From contig NC_080698.1 in NCBI RefSeq assembly GCF_030445035.2, forward strand, positions 1,805,501-1,869,500: DNA of 64,000 nucleotides. The letters run 5' to 3'. This DNA is from Dasypus novemcinctus (Eukaryota > Chordata > Mammalia > Cingulata > Dasypodidae). The notes beneath the pieces are model-generated. The model saw only the letters and a program-made list of their open reading frames with translations, was not told the origin of the DNA and searched no databases. The position numbers and the translations under genes were made by a program. Positions 35,501 through 47,500 of this stretch are shown here, one piece after another (within the stretch, counting starts at the first letter, position 1; each line of letters opens with the position of its first letter).

Positions 35501-38500
35501 CCTTCCTGCCGGCCGGGTGCCCACGGGCACAGGATCTTGGGTTTGGATCAGGGAGGGTAATTCAGCTCGGTCAGCGCTGATGGACTGTGGGAAGAGGTGG
35601 GCCCTCATGGAAAGGGGCGGGCGGTCCCTCAGGGGAGTGGCCTCTCGCCCACCTGCCTGGCACCCGCAGTCTAGCAGGGGGTGGGCACAGGAGCCCACGA
35701 CCCACCCCTAGCGGAGCCGCCCTGCATGGATCACAGAGGCTGCCCGAAAGACTGCAGAGTGAAGCCTAAGTTAGGGAGTTGAGGTTGGGCCAGTGCCACC
35801 CCCCAAGGACATGCGGCTGATGTGGGCGCCCAGGTCCCCAGGATGCCCCTGCCTTGGTCAGTGGGTGGGCCATATGTCCTGGAAGCTGGACTCCCGACGT
35901 CCTCGGCGGCTGCTGCCCTCGGGAGCCCTGGGGCACCACCTTCACCGCCGGTGCCTGGGTGGGACGTGACTCTGGCGTCTGGTTGAAACCCGCCCCTTGG
36001 AGTGGACGCGGCCCCGCGGTCCCCTCTGCAGCGCTCACGCTGCTGCTGCTTCTCCCACAAGGGACACTCAGGATGTCCTCCCTGTAAAACGGTGGTTACT
36101 TCTTGAAGCTCCCTGGAGCCTAAGTCTACCCCCTCCACTGAAATGCCCCAAAGGGTGGTCTGGGGACAGGCAGCCTCTGCCAGGCGTCGGCCGGAGCCCA
36201 TGGGGAGGCCCGTGCCGTTGGCTCGTGTCCGACCTCGAGCACCCTGTGCCTTCTCTCCAGCCCGATGGCACAGCATTCCAGCCCTCTTGGCGGGGCTGTG
36301 AGTTCCAGGGTGCTGGGAGCCTTCGAGCCCCCTCTCCTGCTCCCTCCAAGAGCCTTGAGGGGCCTTTGGGGGCCAGTGGGGGCCCCACAGCACCCAGCCT
36401 TCGTCCCTCAATCCAGCTCCTCACCAGCCTGTCCAGGTGACAGCTCTAGCAGCTCCAACAGAATATATTTTGTTTGCTCCAGATTAGGCTGGATGATCCT
36501 CTAACTATAGAATTGCATGCTCATTTGAAAATATTGACCAATTCATTCATTCAATATTTTGGGTCACCTGCTATTTTCCAGGAAATATTCTTGACACTGG
36601 GCATTCAGAAATAAAATCTGGAACTTACATTCCAGTGAAGGAGATAAATGAACAATAAATAGATGGGTTTTCAGAAAAGGCAAATCGGAACAGGGGATAG
36701 ACTGTGCTGTTCTAGTTCGGGTGCTCAGGGAAAACCAAAAAGGCGATCGTGAAGCTGAACCTTACGTGAGGCGAGGGGTCGGGCCACACGGGCGTCTGGG
36801 AGAAGGCACTGAGGAGGGGAGAGAAATCCCCCAGATGAAGCTGCCCAGAATTTTCGAGGAACAGCGAAGGGCCGGGATGGCTGGAGCAGAACGAGCGAGG
36901 GGAAGAGTGAGGCGCGAGGCCGAAGCTGGGCCAGGGCAGCTGCCGGAGGACGTGGAGGGTGACCCAGGGGCCGGCTCTTCCACGAGGAAGTGGGGAAGTC
37001 GTCAGGAGGTTCTCAGCCCCGGGGAGACGTGCTGTGATTTACGGTTTCAATGGACCGCTCTGTCGATGGAGAACAAACAGGCAGAGGGTGAGACTGAAGC
37101 AGAAACCCAGGCAGGAGCTTCTAGAACCGTCCAGGCAGGAGATGACAGGACAGGGCTTCGGCTCAGCCCCACGGTTCCCAGCCTGCGGAGATTCTGCCCA
37201 TCAGCGGACACTCCGTGACGTCCAGACACGCACCGGTTGTCACTGCTGTGGACGGTGGTGCCTCTAGCGGCCAAGGCTGCTGCGCGGCACCGTCCATTGC
37301 ACAGGACACACCACAGGCATCATCTGGGTCAAAATGTCCGAAGTGCCGAAATGTCCGAAGTGCCGCTCCAGGGTGGTTCTGGTGAAGAGAGTGAGGGGTG
37401 CTTGGGTTCAAGGTGTTTTGAGGGTGGTGCCAGCAGGACCTGATGGTGGATTGGATACAAGGTGTCAAGGTTGGCGATTTTTGGCCTGAGCAACTGCACG
37501 AATGGTGGGAAGCACTGAGAGGACAAGGTGGGGCAGGGCAAGGGTTATGAAACTGGTTTTGGAACATATTGTTTGAGACGCCTATAAAACGGCAGGGGGC
37601 GGGGGGGATGAAAATAAATAAAACATTTCCCCTCCAGCCTCCTTATCTGTCCTGCACATTTCCTTTCCTAAATTGGGATTTATTTAAAATGAGATCCTGC
37701 ACTGATACAATGAATTACGTTATATCCACACAATGGTATACACCTGTAAGGAGAAATAAGGATGGATACAGTGTGGCAGAGTGATTGCTAGGAGATGTTG
37801 TTACAGGAGAAAAGCAAAGTGGAGAGAAGGGGTAGAGGTGATACAAAGTATATATGTATTTGCTCATATTAAATAATGGATAAACTAAAAACTTAAAAAC
37901 AAAACAAAACAACCGCCTACCTAGAGGGAGGAGATGAGGATAGAAGCTAAATGTCTCTGAATAGACCCAGTTTTGTAGATTTTATTTTAGGGCCACATAA
38001 ATATTTTAGTAATTATAAAACAAAATTAAGTTGAAAAAAGAACACACACAAAAAACAAATGGTCCTAATTTTACATCAAGTTGGTGGTATAACCATATGG
38101 AAAAGAATTGTTTCAAGTGATTAAACATGGTAATAGGATTGTACATCCTTAGTGGGATATATTATAAGGACAAAAAGAACTAAAAATAAAACAACAACAA
38201 AACTGTTTCAGTAACCATATAGCTGGTGACAGTGCCGGCATCGTTACTCTGACACTGTAGTGTGTGGATTATAAAATAAGGAAAATGAGTTTTTTGTTGG
38301 AGTTACTTGGAACCAGGATTTTTAGCTTAAGAAAATGAAAATGTAAGATCAAAGAGTTTAAGTAAAAACAGGTAGTCTTGAATTTGAATCAGAAGTATCA
38401 GCAAGAACTCATATTTTATTTTAAAATAAGTTTTCCCTAACTCTGTTCTCCAAAAAGGGCCATGAGCACCTAGTTCTAGATTTTGAGGCTAAATACCATT

Positions 38501-41500
38501 TCTCACTTAAAGGAACCAAGGCTCCTTGAAGAAATGGCTGTTTCCAGATCTGAGGCAGGAAATTTACAAGGTCATCTGATACATCCTGTTACATCAGAAA
38601 GCAAAGAAATGCTCCAAGGTTTCTGGAATTATGCCAAAATGACTCTGGCCAAATTGAAGAGGGTCTCCTGGTCAAAGATGGGACCATTTGAACATCCATA
38701 GGCATAATAACTGCAGTGAATTGAAAACACATAAACATATCTCTAAATTCATATATTCCTAAAACTCTAAAACACAAGCAGAAAAATCCGTCTTTGGTTA
38801 AATTAGGAGGATGCTAGAGATTCAACTTTTCATTTTCTTTTTCTTTTTATCTTATTCTTTTTCTTTTCTTTTACCTTTGTTGTTGTTGTTGTTGTTGTGT
38901 ACCTGAGCCAGGGATTGAACCTGGGACCTCTTATATGTGGTTCAATCCCACATTGGTTCCCCCGAGTTGGTTTTTCAATTTGTTTGGTTGTTATTTTTGT
39001 TTTGTTTTGTTTTGTTTTTAGGAGGCCTCGGGAACTGAACCCAGGACCTCCCATGTGGGAAGCAGGTGCTCAACTTGAGCCACATCCACTCCCCTCAGCT
39101 TATATTTTTAAAGCTTGAAAACGACGGCACAGAATCAAGCACTTCTACTGCCTTTCCTGTACAAACTGTACCTTAGGGTTACCAACTAGTTAATGGTGGG
39201 GAAGTTTTTCTCTTATAAAAATATTTTGGGTAATAAATGAAGGAAGGATGATGGAATTAAATTATCACCATTTAGCAACTCCTAACAGATCTAGGCAGGG
39301 ATGGTTGTTGACTGCTAACATCAAAAATGAGAGACCAGCAGGTGTGTTCTCTCTGTTGGAGGTGCAGACTCCAGTAGCATAGTTAGGGAACAGCGATAGA
39401 CTACTCCTATGAAGTATTCCTGCCAATGAATTTCAAACCTGATTCTGATCCAGCCTCTACATTGAATTACCAATTTGTAGGAAATACAGGGTCCAAGCAT
39501 CATGTAAAATGAACTGTGGGAATGCCGTCCGCTAATTCTGGACTGTAGGAAACTCCACAAGGCATTTTTTTTTTTTTAAACTACAAGCAAAAATTGATTG
39601 AAAGGGTGGATAGAAACTATAGATTAAAAGATACTTAAGAGACATATCAACCATTTGCAATGTATGGAACTTATTTTATTTAGATCCTGATTCAAGCATA
39701 CTAGAGAGAGAAAAAGGCTTGGAAAAAGGAAGAGAGAAAATACAGATATGAAGGAAATAGGAGCCTTAACTAGATTATTTGGTGATATTAAGGAATTATT
39801 TTTGATTTGTATGGGTATGGTAATAGGACTGTGGTTGTACTTCTCTATGAGAATTCTTACCTTTTAGTGATACATACTGCAATTTCAAACATAAATAAAA
39901 GCAGGGAGAACAGTATAATGGATTTCTCCATGCAATGAGGCATTGAAGTTCATTATAGTATACTCCCTATTTTTATTTATATTAGGAATTTACAAAATGA
40001 AAACTTTTTTTATTTAGGGTTTGTTTTTTGTTTTTGTTTTTAAGAAAAAAAAGGTCCTGGCTTAGGTTTTCACCTTTTTAATTCCTCCTAGAGTCTGAGA
40101 GTGCAATGACTGATCAGTGACTCCACGGAACTCGGGGCCGCCCCTGCTTTCCCCTACCAAACCCCGTTAGCTTCCAGAGCATGTCTGTCTCCACCTTAGG
40201 CGTGGCAGAGGGTTTCTGGCTCCTGGCAAGGTTGGAAAGCACTGGCTGCTTGCTCTTCAGGTTCTGGCATCTCCAGCTACGGGAACAACCCCCAGGATGT
40301 CCCCAGAGCCCTCGAGGACTGCGTGCAGAGAGCCAGGGAGCACGTGCCAGCGCAGCTGCACGCCGCCACCCGCGTGCACCTGGGAGCCACGGCGGGGATG
40401 CGCCTGCTGAGGTAGGGCCGGCGCGGAGGGCCCCTGGACCGACTCGGCGGGAACGTGCTGAGCCTTGCCAGGAAGGAGCTCTCTTTCTGGGAACAAATCT
40501 GAAAGAAAGAAGCCCATACTCTGCCATAAATTTAGGGTTTCAATGTTGGGAAACTTTCAGTATTTATTTTAATGCCCATAAGGAGACCACTCTAAAATTG
40601 ATTCTCTCATTTCCCTGAGGACTCTGGAAAAACAAAAGAAGGAAATATGAACTCTGTTGATGGGGTATATACACCTCTAGTTCTTATAGAAAAGTAGAAT
40701 TTGCTTTTGACACATGGTGTTTTGACGTCTGTTAGCAATCAGCTACACCAAGAGCCCCCTGGAGCTACCAAGGAGCTTCTGCCCGTGGACGAGATGTCCC
40801 TGAGGCAGGTGTCTAAATAGTGGAATGTTTGCCCCTCAAGTCAGCCAGAGCCTTTGGAGTTATTATGAAGCAAACATCTCCTTTCATTCTGTGAAGCAGC
40901 TCATTCCAAATTTGCTGTTATGTTTTTGAGTGCTTTCTCTTCATTTTCTCCTCTATTATATTAATTCCTTGAAATAAAAGAAAAGTAGTTCGGAGAAGAA
41001 ATATCAGCCTTAAATCTCTTCAAGGTAAAGCCTGTCCTCAAGTTTTGGAAATAAAGGCGATGCTCATTTTGCTTCAAAGCTACTTTGCCTATGACTCCAG
41101 TACTATAAAATTGACTATGTATAGGGAAGGAAGGAAGGATGGAAGGAAGGGGAGGGAGGTGGGGAGGGAGGAAGAGGAGGGAGAAAGAGAGAGAGCACGC
41201 CACTTTGTCTCTGATCACATTGGGGAAAAAACCCTGAGGCGCCCTTCCATTGGGCTTGGCCTTTTCCTTGAGTTGGCATACCCTTGTTTCTACTCTGTCA
41301 TGGTAGAATATGGAAAGCACTCAGATTTCTTTGCTCAATAATGGAATCCTCAGTATGTTTCAAAATTATTGCATTTCCTCGACTTATAAACAACCTAGAA
41401 ATTCTTTTTTCTTACGAAAACAGTTCTAAGGACCCAATGTTTTCTTCGTGGCTTCCTCCTGCCCACGCCCTGCAGTTTTCTCAGTGAGAAATAACTAAAA

Positions 41501-44500
41501 GCTCCGCAATTTATAGCCCTCGGTGAAACCCATAGAGCAAGAGCGCTGACCACTGGGGAGAAAGAAACGGATAGCCCATTTGGATAAACTAAGTCTTAAC
41601 TACTCCTTGTACCACTTTTCTGATGGCAGTCCCTTTCTTCTGAGGGACTAGCTGACATTTTAATTGCCAGAAAAGTCAGATATAGAAAAACAATTCATGA
41701 GACCCAGTTGGGATGGGAACTGAGAAAACCAGGAAAATGGAATTATTTTGCAATCAGTCACAACCCGTCACTGGGCTGCAGTGGCCTGCTGGCGGCGTTG
41801 CTCGTGCTTCCTCCTGAGCCGCCGACAGAGGGCGCGTCATCCCCAGGTGAGCCCCTCCCAGAGGTAACACGCAGCAGAAGCGCGACGTGACAACTGCCCC
41901 TTCCACGGGTTAGACACTGACCATTCTTCAACTCAATGACGGCCGTTTGTCCCAAAGCCGAGGCCTTCCCAGGGACCGAGGCAGGGACAGCTGACACGCC
42001 AGCCCTTGTCCTCCCCCTCCTCCCGGCCTGGCGAGGGCCGCTCTGTGCGGTGCCCCCGGAGACGACCGCTGCCAGGCCCGTGCCTCCGCCAGCTGTCTCG
42101 CCTGCTGACCTGAAGCAGAGCAGCCGCGGCGGCCAAGGGGCAGCCCTGAGCTGCTGGGACAGGACAGAGCGGGGAGCGCGGCGCGGGAGGCGCTGCCATT
42201 GGACGCTCGTTTCCGCTTGGCAGCCTGGCAAGGGCAGCGCATTGTGCTTTCTCGGTGGCCCTGGGAAGCTCCAGCTTGCCTAAGGGGTGGCCGCGGGGAG
42301 CCTGCATCTGGCAAGTCCCTGCCGCAGGGTGGGGAGGTTTGTGCTTTCACCAGAGTGAGATGGTTTCAGGCCCTCAGCCGGTTGTGTTCTGCGCCTTGCA
42401 CAGGTTGCAGAATGAAACTGCAGCTAACGAAGTCCTTGCCAGCATCCGCGACTACTTCAAGTCCCAGCCCTTTGACTTCAGGGGCGCCCAGATCCTTTCC
42501 GGGCAAGAGGAAGGGGTGTATGGATGGATTACAGCCAACTATTTACTGGGGAATTTCCTGGAGGTGTGTGGAAACAAACGCGTGGTTTTCACTCTTGCTG
42601 TCTTCTCTGTCCCCTGGGGGGTGGCTTCACAGAGGCGCACGCTGTCCCCTGGTGGTGGTGGCTTCACAGAGGCACACGCTGTCCCCTGGGGGCGGTGGCT
42701 TCACAGAGGCACACGCTGTCCCCTGGGGGGTGGCTTCACAGAGGCGCATGCCGATAGGGTCATGCGTCCAGTGTCGTTCCCATCATGCAGTGTATTATGA
42801 AAACACCTTTGAGGTGACAACTGAGAAAAGACAGTGAGAGGTCCCTGTGGCTAGCTGGAGCAGAACCCAGGATCCTAACTGGACCCTGGCTTGGATACCA
42901 AAAAAAAAAAAAGAATTAAAAATATAAGTTGAATCTCTAGCATCCTCCTAATTTAAATAGGAACTTTTCAGTTTATTTTTTGGATCTTTAGGAACATATG
43001 AATTTAGAGGTATATGTATGTGTTTCATTCAATTCATTGCAGTTATTATGCTTATGGATGTTCAAATGGTCCCATCTTTGACCAGGGGACCCTCTTCAGT
43101 TTGGCCCGAGTTGTGTTGGCATAATTCCAAAAACTTTGGAAGAACCAGTCCCAGGAGACTCACGGTCCTTTATGGCAACAATCAATGTACTCTCGTTTGC
43201 CACAGTCCCCAGCACTCCCTACTGTCCACACCTCATCTACTTCACTCATTTACATGATCTGCCCAGCCCCCGTAAACATTCGCGTTCAGCACCCGGGAAA
43301 TAAGAGGTTGCTCGGCCGGGAAGGCTCCCTGTGTCATAACCTGTAGCAATAGGAGGTGGGTCTTGGGTGGAGAATCCTGGGCGGACGGAGACGGTGCCTC
43401 TGGCCTTTTCTTCCTTGCTCTCCCTTCCCGCCGTGCAGAAGAACCTGTGGAACATGTGGGTGCACCCGCACGGGGTGGAGACCACGGGCGCCCTGGACCT
43501 GGGCGGGGCCTCCACCCAGATAGCCTTCGCGGCAGAGGGGCTGCGCCCCAACGGCAGCGACGCGGTGCAGGTGTCCCTCTACGGCTACGCGTACACGCTC
43601 TACACGCACAGCTTCCAGTGCTACGGCCGCAACGAGGCCGAGAAGAGGCTCCTGGCGCGCCTCCTTCAGGTACCGGCCGGGCGGCCTCGCCCTCGGGGTC
43701 TGTCCTCTCGGAGAGCAGCGGCACTTCCCAGAACCCCGGGGCCCCGGCTGTGTCACTGTCCCCTCCCGCACACTAGGGGCAGCTAAGGGGCTCGGGCCCG
43801 GAGACCCCCGATGGACGCGCCCCGCTTTAAGCCGCTGGCTGCACACCCCTGGGATTTTGAGGCGCCCCTGGGTGCAGACAAAATAAAAGTTGCCACCGAG
43901 GAGGTGCTTGCTGCGCGGCAGGGGAGAGGCTGGAGCCTGATAGGGACAGCCCCGGCCAGCGGCCCGACCTTCCCCGCGCCGGGCCTTAGGGCGGCCTGAC
44001 TGCGGCACAGCACGGCCGGGCCTTGGCGGGCACGGGTGCCCCTTTAGACGACTGCGGGACCGCGGCCCTTAACACAAACGGGTCAGGGGCACAGGGTCCC
44101 CGGGCGCGCCCCGGGCCGGGCCAAGCCGCAGGGCTCGGGGCACTTCAGTCTCAGCTGCGTGGGCTGCCGCGACGGAGGGGAGGGTCCTCGGCCACCGCGA
44201 GGGGTGGGAGGCCACCGGAGGCCACCGACCCCGGGGCAGGGATGAGGGCGGGGCCAGCGGGCAGCCCCCACCGCAGCCGCTCAGTCACCGGTCACCGAGC
44301 AGCGGGCGGCAAATCCCAGCCACCGCCTCGGGCACCCCGGACGGGCGCCAAGCTGTCTCCCGTAGGCGTCTCTGGCTCCCGCCTGGCCGAGGGGTCCTGC
44401 GGGCCGGGCCGTGGGGACTGGCCTGAGTCCCCGTCCCCCCCCAGAACTCCTCCGAGCCTCCCGAGGAAGGCGGAGCCCGGGACAGGGGCAGAGGCGACCT

Positions 44501-47500
44501 CAGCCGCTCAAAACCTCAACTTCCGTCCCAGACCTGCCCCCGCCCGGCAGGCCGGAGCCCGCAGCCGTGTCAGCATGCGGCGGCGACAGGCTGTCCCTCG
44601 GGTGGGCGCCTGTGGGCCCCACCAGCGCCCCGAGTGCCGCTTTCTGGGATGAGAGGCCCACAGGCCTGCACCGCCACCTCCTCTTCCTGGCGATGCCTCG
44701 GGCCCCGTGCCCAGCGCTGGCCCTGGCCGGGGACGGGCGGGTGAGGCCACCCATGTCCAGGGTGGGGGCCCTTTGGTCCTGTCTGCTGGCTGCGCCCACC
44801 CCCTCCAGTGTTCACTAGGACGGCTACGGGACGGATGTGCCACCGCCCACGGGGGCCGCGATGTCCCCCCCCCCCCCCGAGGTCTCGCTGAGGCTTGGGG
44901 ACCCAGGTCTCCAGGCGTGAACATGGACGCTCGGCTCCCGGGCGGGGGGCGGGGCTCCCACTTGCCTGGTGACCTCTGGGTGCCCGAGGCGTCGCTCTGT
45001 CCCAGGGGCCCTGGACTTCCAGCCTGGGGTGGGCAGGGGGCCAGCGAGGAGGCCCCCCGGAGCGTGTCCAGGCCACTGGCCAGTCCTTCCAGTGCCAAAC
45101 GCGTGGGGCCCAGCCCGGCCCGGATGGCTCCCCCGAACGACCGCCTCCAAAGCGCAGGCCGGGCACCCGGGCCGCAGCCGCCCGCCGCCCGCCCCTGGGG
45201 ACGGGAGCCCTGGGGAGAACGGCCCCTGCCTGCGTGCGGTGCGAATTCCTGTCTCGCTAACGAGCCTCCAGTCCCAGGGTTCGGGCTCGCCCCGAGAGCA
45301 GGCAGATGTCAGGCACGCTTCTTTCCAAGTAAGACTTTTCTTCTGGCCTTAAGGTAACACATGCTCGGTGGAAAAACAAATTAGAACACATGTGCAGAGA
45401 AGTATGTAAAGAATAAAACCAGAAAACACCAGCATTAGCCACTATTGTATTGTTGCATTTTTTCCCCCATTTTTTTCCCTACATGAATATGTGTATTTAC
45501 AAATCTGGGCTCAGGGTATAGTTTTATATCTAGCTCCCCTCCCTCCGCCTTAGCAATATATCATGAGCAATTTCCTGTTATTAACTATCCTTCGAAATTA
45601 TGATTGTTACTGGTGCGTAATAATCTAACCACCACCATCTTTTTTTAAAAAGCTAAATTGGTTATTTTTATGAAAAAGAAAGTACTTTATTATAAATCTT
45701 TCCAACCATAGAAAGGAGGTTAAAGTAAAAATCAAAGAACCTCCTTGCAATCCCATTCCCCAAATGTCAGCACTGATCGCAGCTCACTGGGGTGTTCCGT
45801 GCTTTCCGTGTCAATCTATAATGTATCTTCTTTATTAAGGAGGTGCTGGGGATTGAACCCCGGACCTCACACGGGCGAGGCAGGAGCGCAGCCCCTGCTC
45901 CCCTGTATTGTGTCTTCTTTACTGTTTACTATTCCGTAATTTGTCAACATCCCCCGCTGGTGCTCGCCAGGCTGTGTCCTGCTTGCTTGCTCTAACAATA
46001 GCAACCCTTGTTTGTATAAGCTTATGTACTAGTGATTTTACTTCCACGTGAGAGGCTAAAAAGAGAGGTGTATTTTTTAATTTAAATGTATATGGCCAGG
46101 TAATTTTCCAACAACATGAAAGCCATTCAGATTCCCAGCAGCGGGTGGAATGGTGTTGCCTTCTGGTTTCCTGTTATCTTGTAACTTCAGAGATTCTAGC
46201 CTTCCCAGTCCCGAGTACGTGGATGACCTGTCCCGGGACTTTCTGGTTTGTTCTAGTCATCCGTTCGTCTTGCACTGATACTGTACCGTTCTAGTTGCAA
46301 TCGTTTCTTTTTCCACTCTGACATTTATTTTGAACTTCAAAATCATTTTGAATAATAACAAAAAGAAAACTGAGGCTGTAATTGCATTAATTCATATATT
46401 AATTTGGTTAAAAAGTGGCTTAGTATATTAATGATATTAAGTACTCTATCCAGAACTCTAAATGTCTCTTCTTCCATCCCTTTGGTTTGTATCCTTCAGT
46501 AAAATCTGTAGCTTTCGTTATTGGCCCCGAGCCTTTGTTGTTCAATGTAGTTTCTATGTGTCTTTGCAGTAGTTTCTGTTACTATCAAGGATAGTGTGTT
46601 TTTTCCTGTTTGTAACTGGTGGTTCCTCTAGCATCATGCCTGGCACACGCACACCCAGTAACTGTCACCGCTGCCCCGCCTCGCCTCGAGTCCTCTAACA
46701 AGTGCCGTCAAGTACACGCGTACACACGTCTCCTGACACTCGAGGGAAGCAATGGGGAGCATTTGCAAAGGAAACACTCGGTGCTCGACGCAATAATGTG
46801 GTTTTGTTTTCTACCTCCCTTTCATGCCTACAGAGCTCTCCCACCAAAACCAACCTCACCAACCCTTGCTACCCCCGGAACTACAGCACCGCCTTCCCGG
46901 CGGGCCGCATATTCGACAGCCTGTGCACGGCGCCGCTGCGCCCCGCAGGTCACCGCCCCGGTGACATCATCAGTTTTGAAGGCACTGGGGACCCCCTGCA
47001 GTGCAGGGAGCAGGTGGCCTCCCTTTTCAACTTCGAAGCTTGCCGAGACCGAGACGCCTGCTCCTTCGACGGGGTTTATCAGCCAAAGGTGAAAGGGCCG
47101 TTCGTGGTAAGAGCGAAACCCTCTGAAAAATGCCTCTCTCCTGGAGTGCTTGTTGCTCGCCTCCCTTTCCCTCCTGCTGACCTACTCCCCTTTTCCTATC
47201 CCCTCCCGCCACACTGTGCCCCATTCTGAGAGCTAACCTCCTCTGTACCACTTACTTGCAGGCTTTTGCAGGATTCTACTACACAGCCAGTGCTTTAAAT
47301 CTTTCAGGTAGCTTTTCCTTGGACACCTTTAATGCAAGCACCTGGCATTTCTGCTCGCAGGACTGGAGTCAGGTCAGTGTCGAAAGAGAAAGGACGGCCG
47401 TCTGCACAGGGCAGTGCAGCGGGGCGTGTTCTGTGCGTGCGCGGAACGGGCGCTCTGCGGTTCTGCTTTTCCACTGCCCTGATTAAATGGGGTAAAAAGC

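Larger units (their letters stand above)
32757..40260 (+). other. ENTPD3: ENTPD3 intron 3
   Basis: 7.5 kb, GT-AG. It contains a MIR scrap (about 32860-32895), a 49-bp minisatellite, an antisense L1 relic, a MIR, an old repeat at 36530-37150, a long AT-rich run of old repeats (37660-39900), one arm of an inverted repeat and a SINE. GC-rich DNA at 34370-36450 is unassigned. Confidence 0.75.
42564..43438 (+). other. ENTPD3: ENTPD3 intron 5
   Basis: 875 bp, GT-AG. Contains a minisatellite just after the donor, an A12 run at 42899-42911 and the second inverted-repeat arm. 43150-43430 has no recognised feature. Confidence 0.75.
43670..46833 (+). other. ENTPD3: ENTPD3 intron 6
   Basis: 3.2 kb, GT-AG. 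The first half (43670-45340) is GC-rich with a C13 run near 44866. The second half is AT-rich, with a short SINE head (45833-45905) and an antisense L1 relic (46080-46600). No other gene. Confidence 0.72.
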
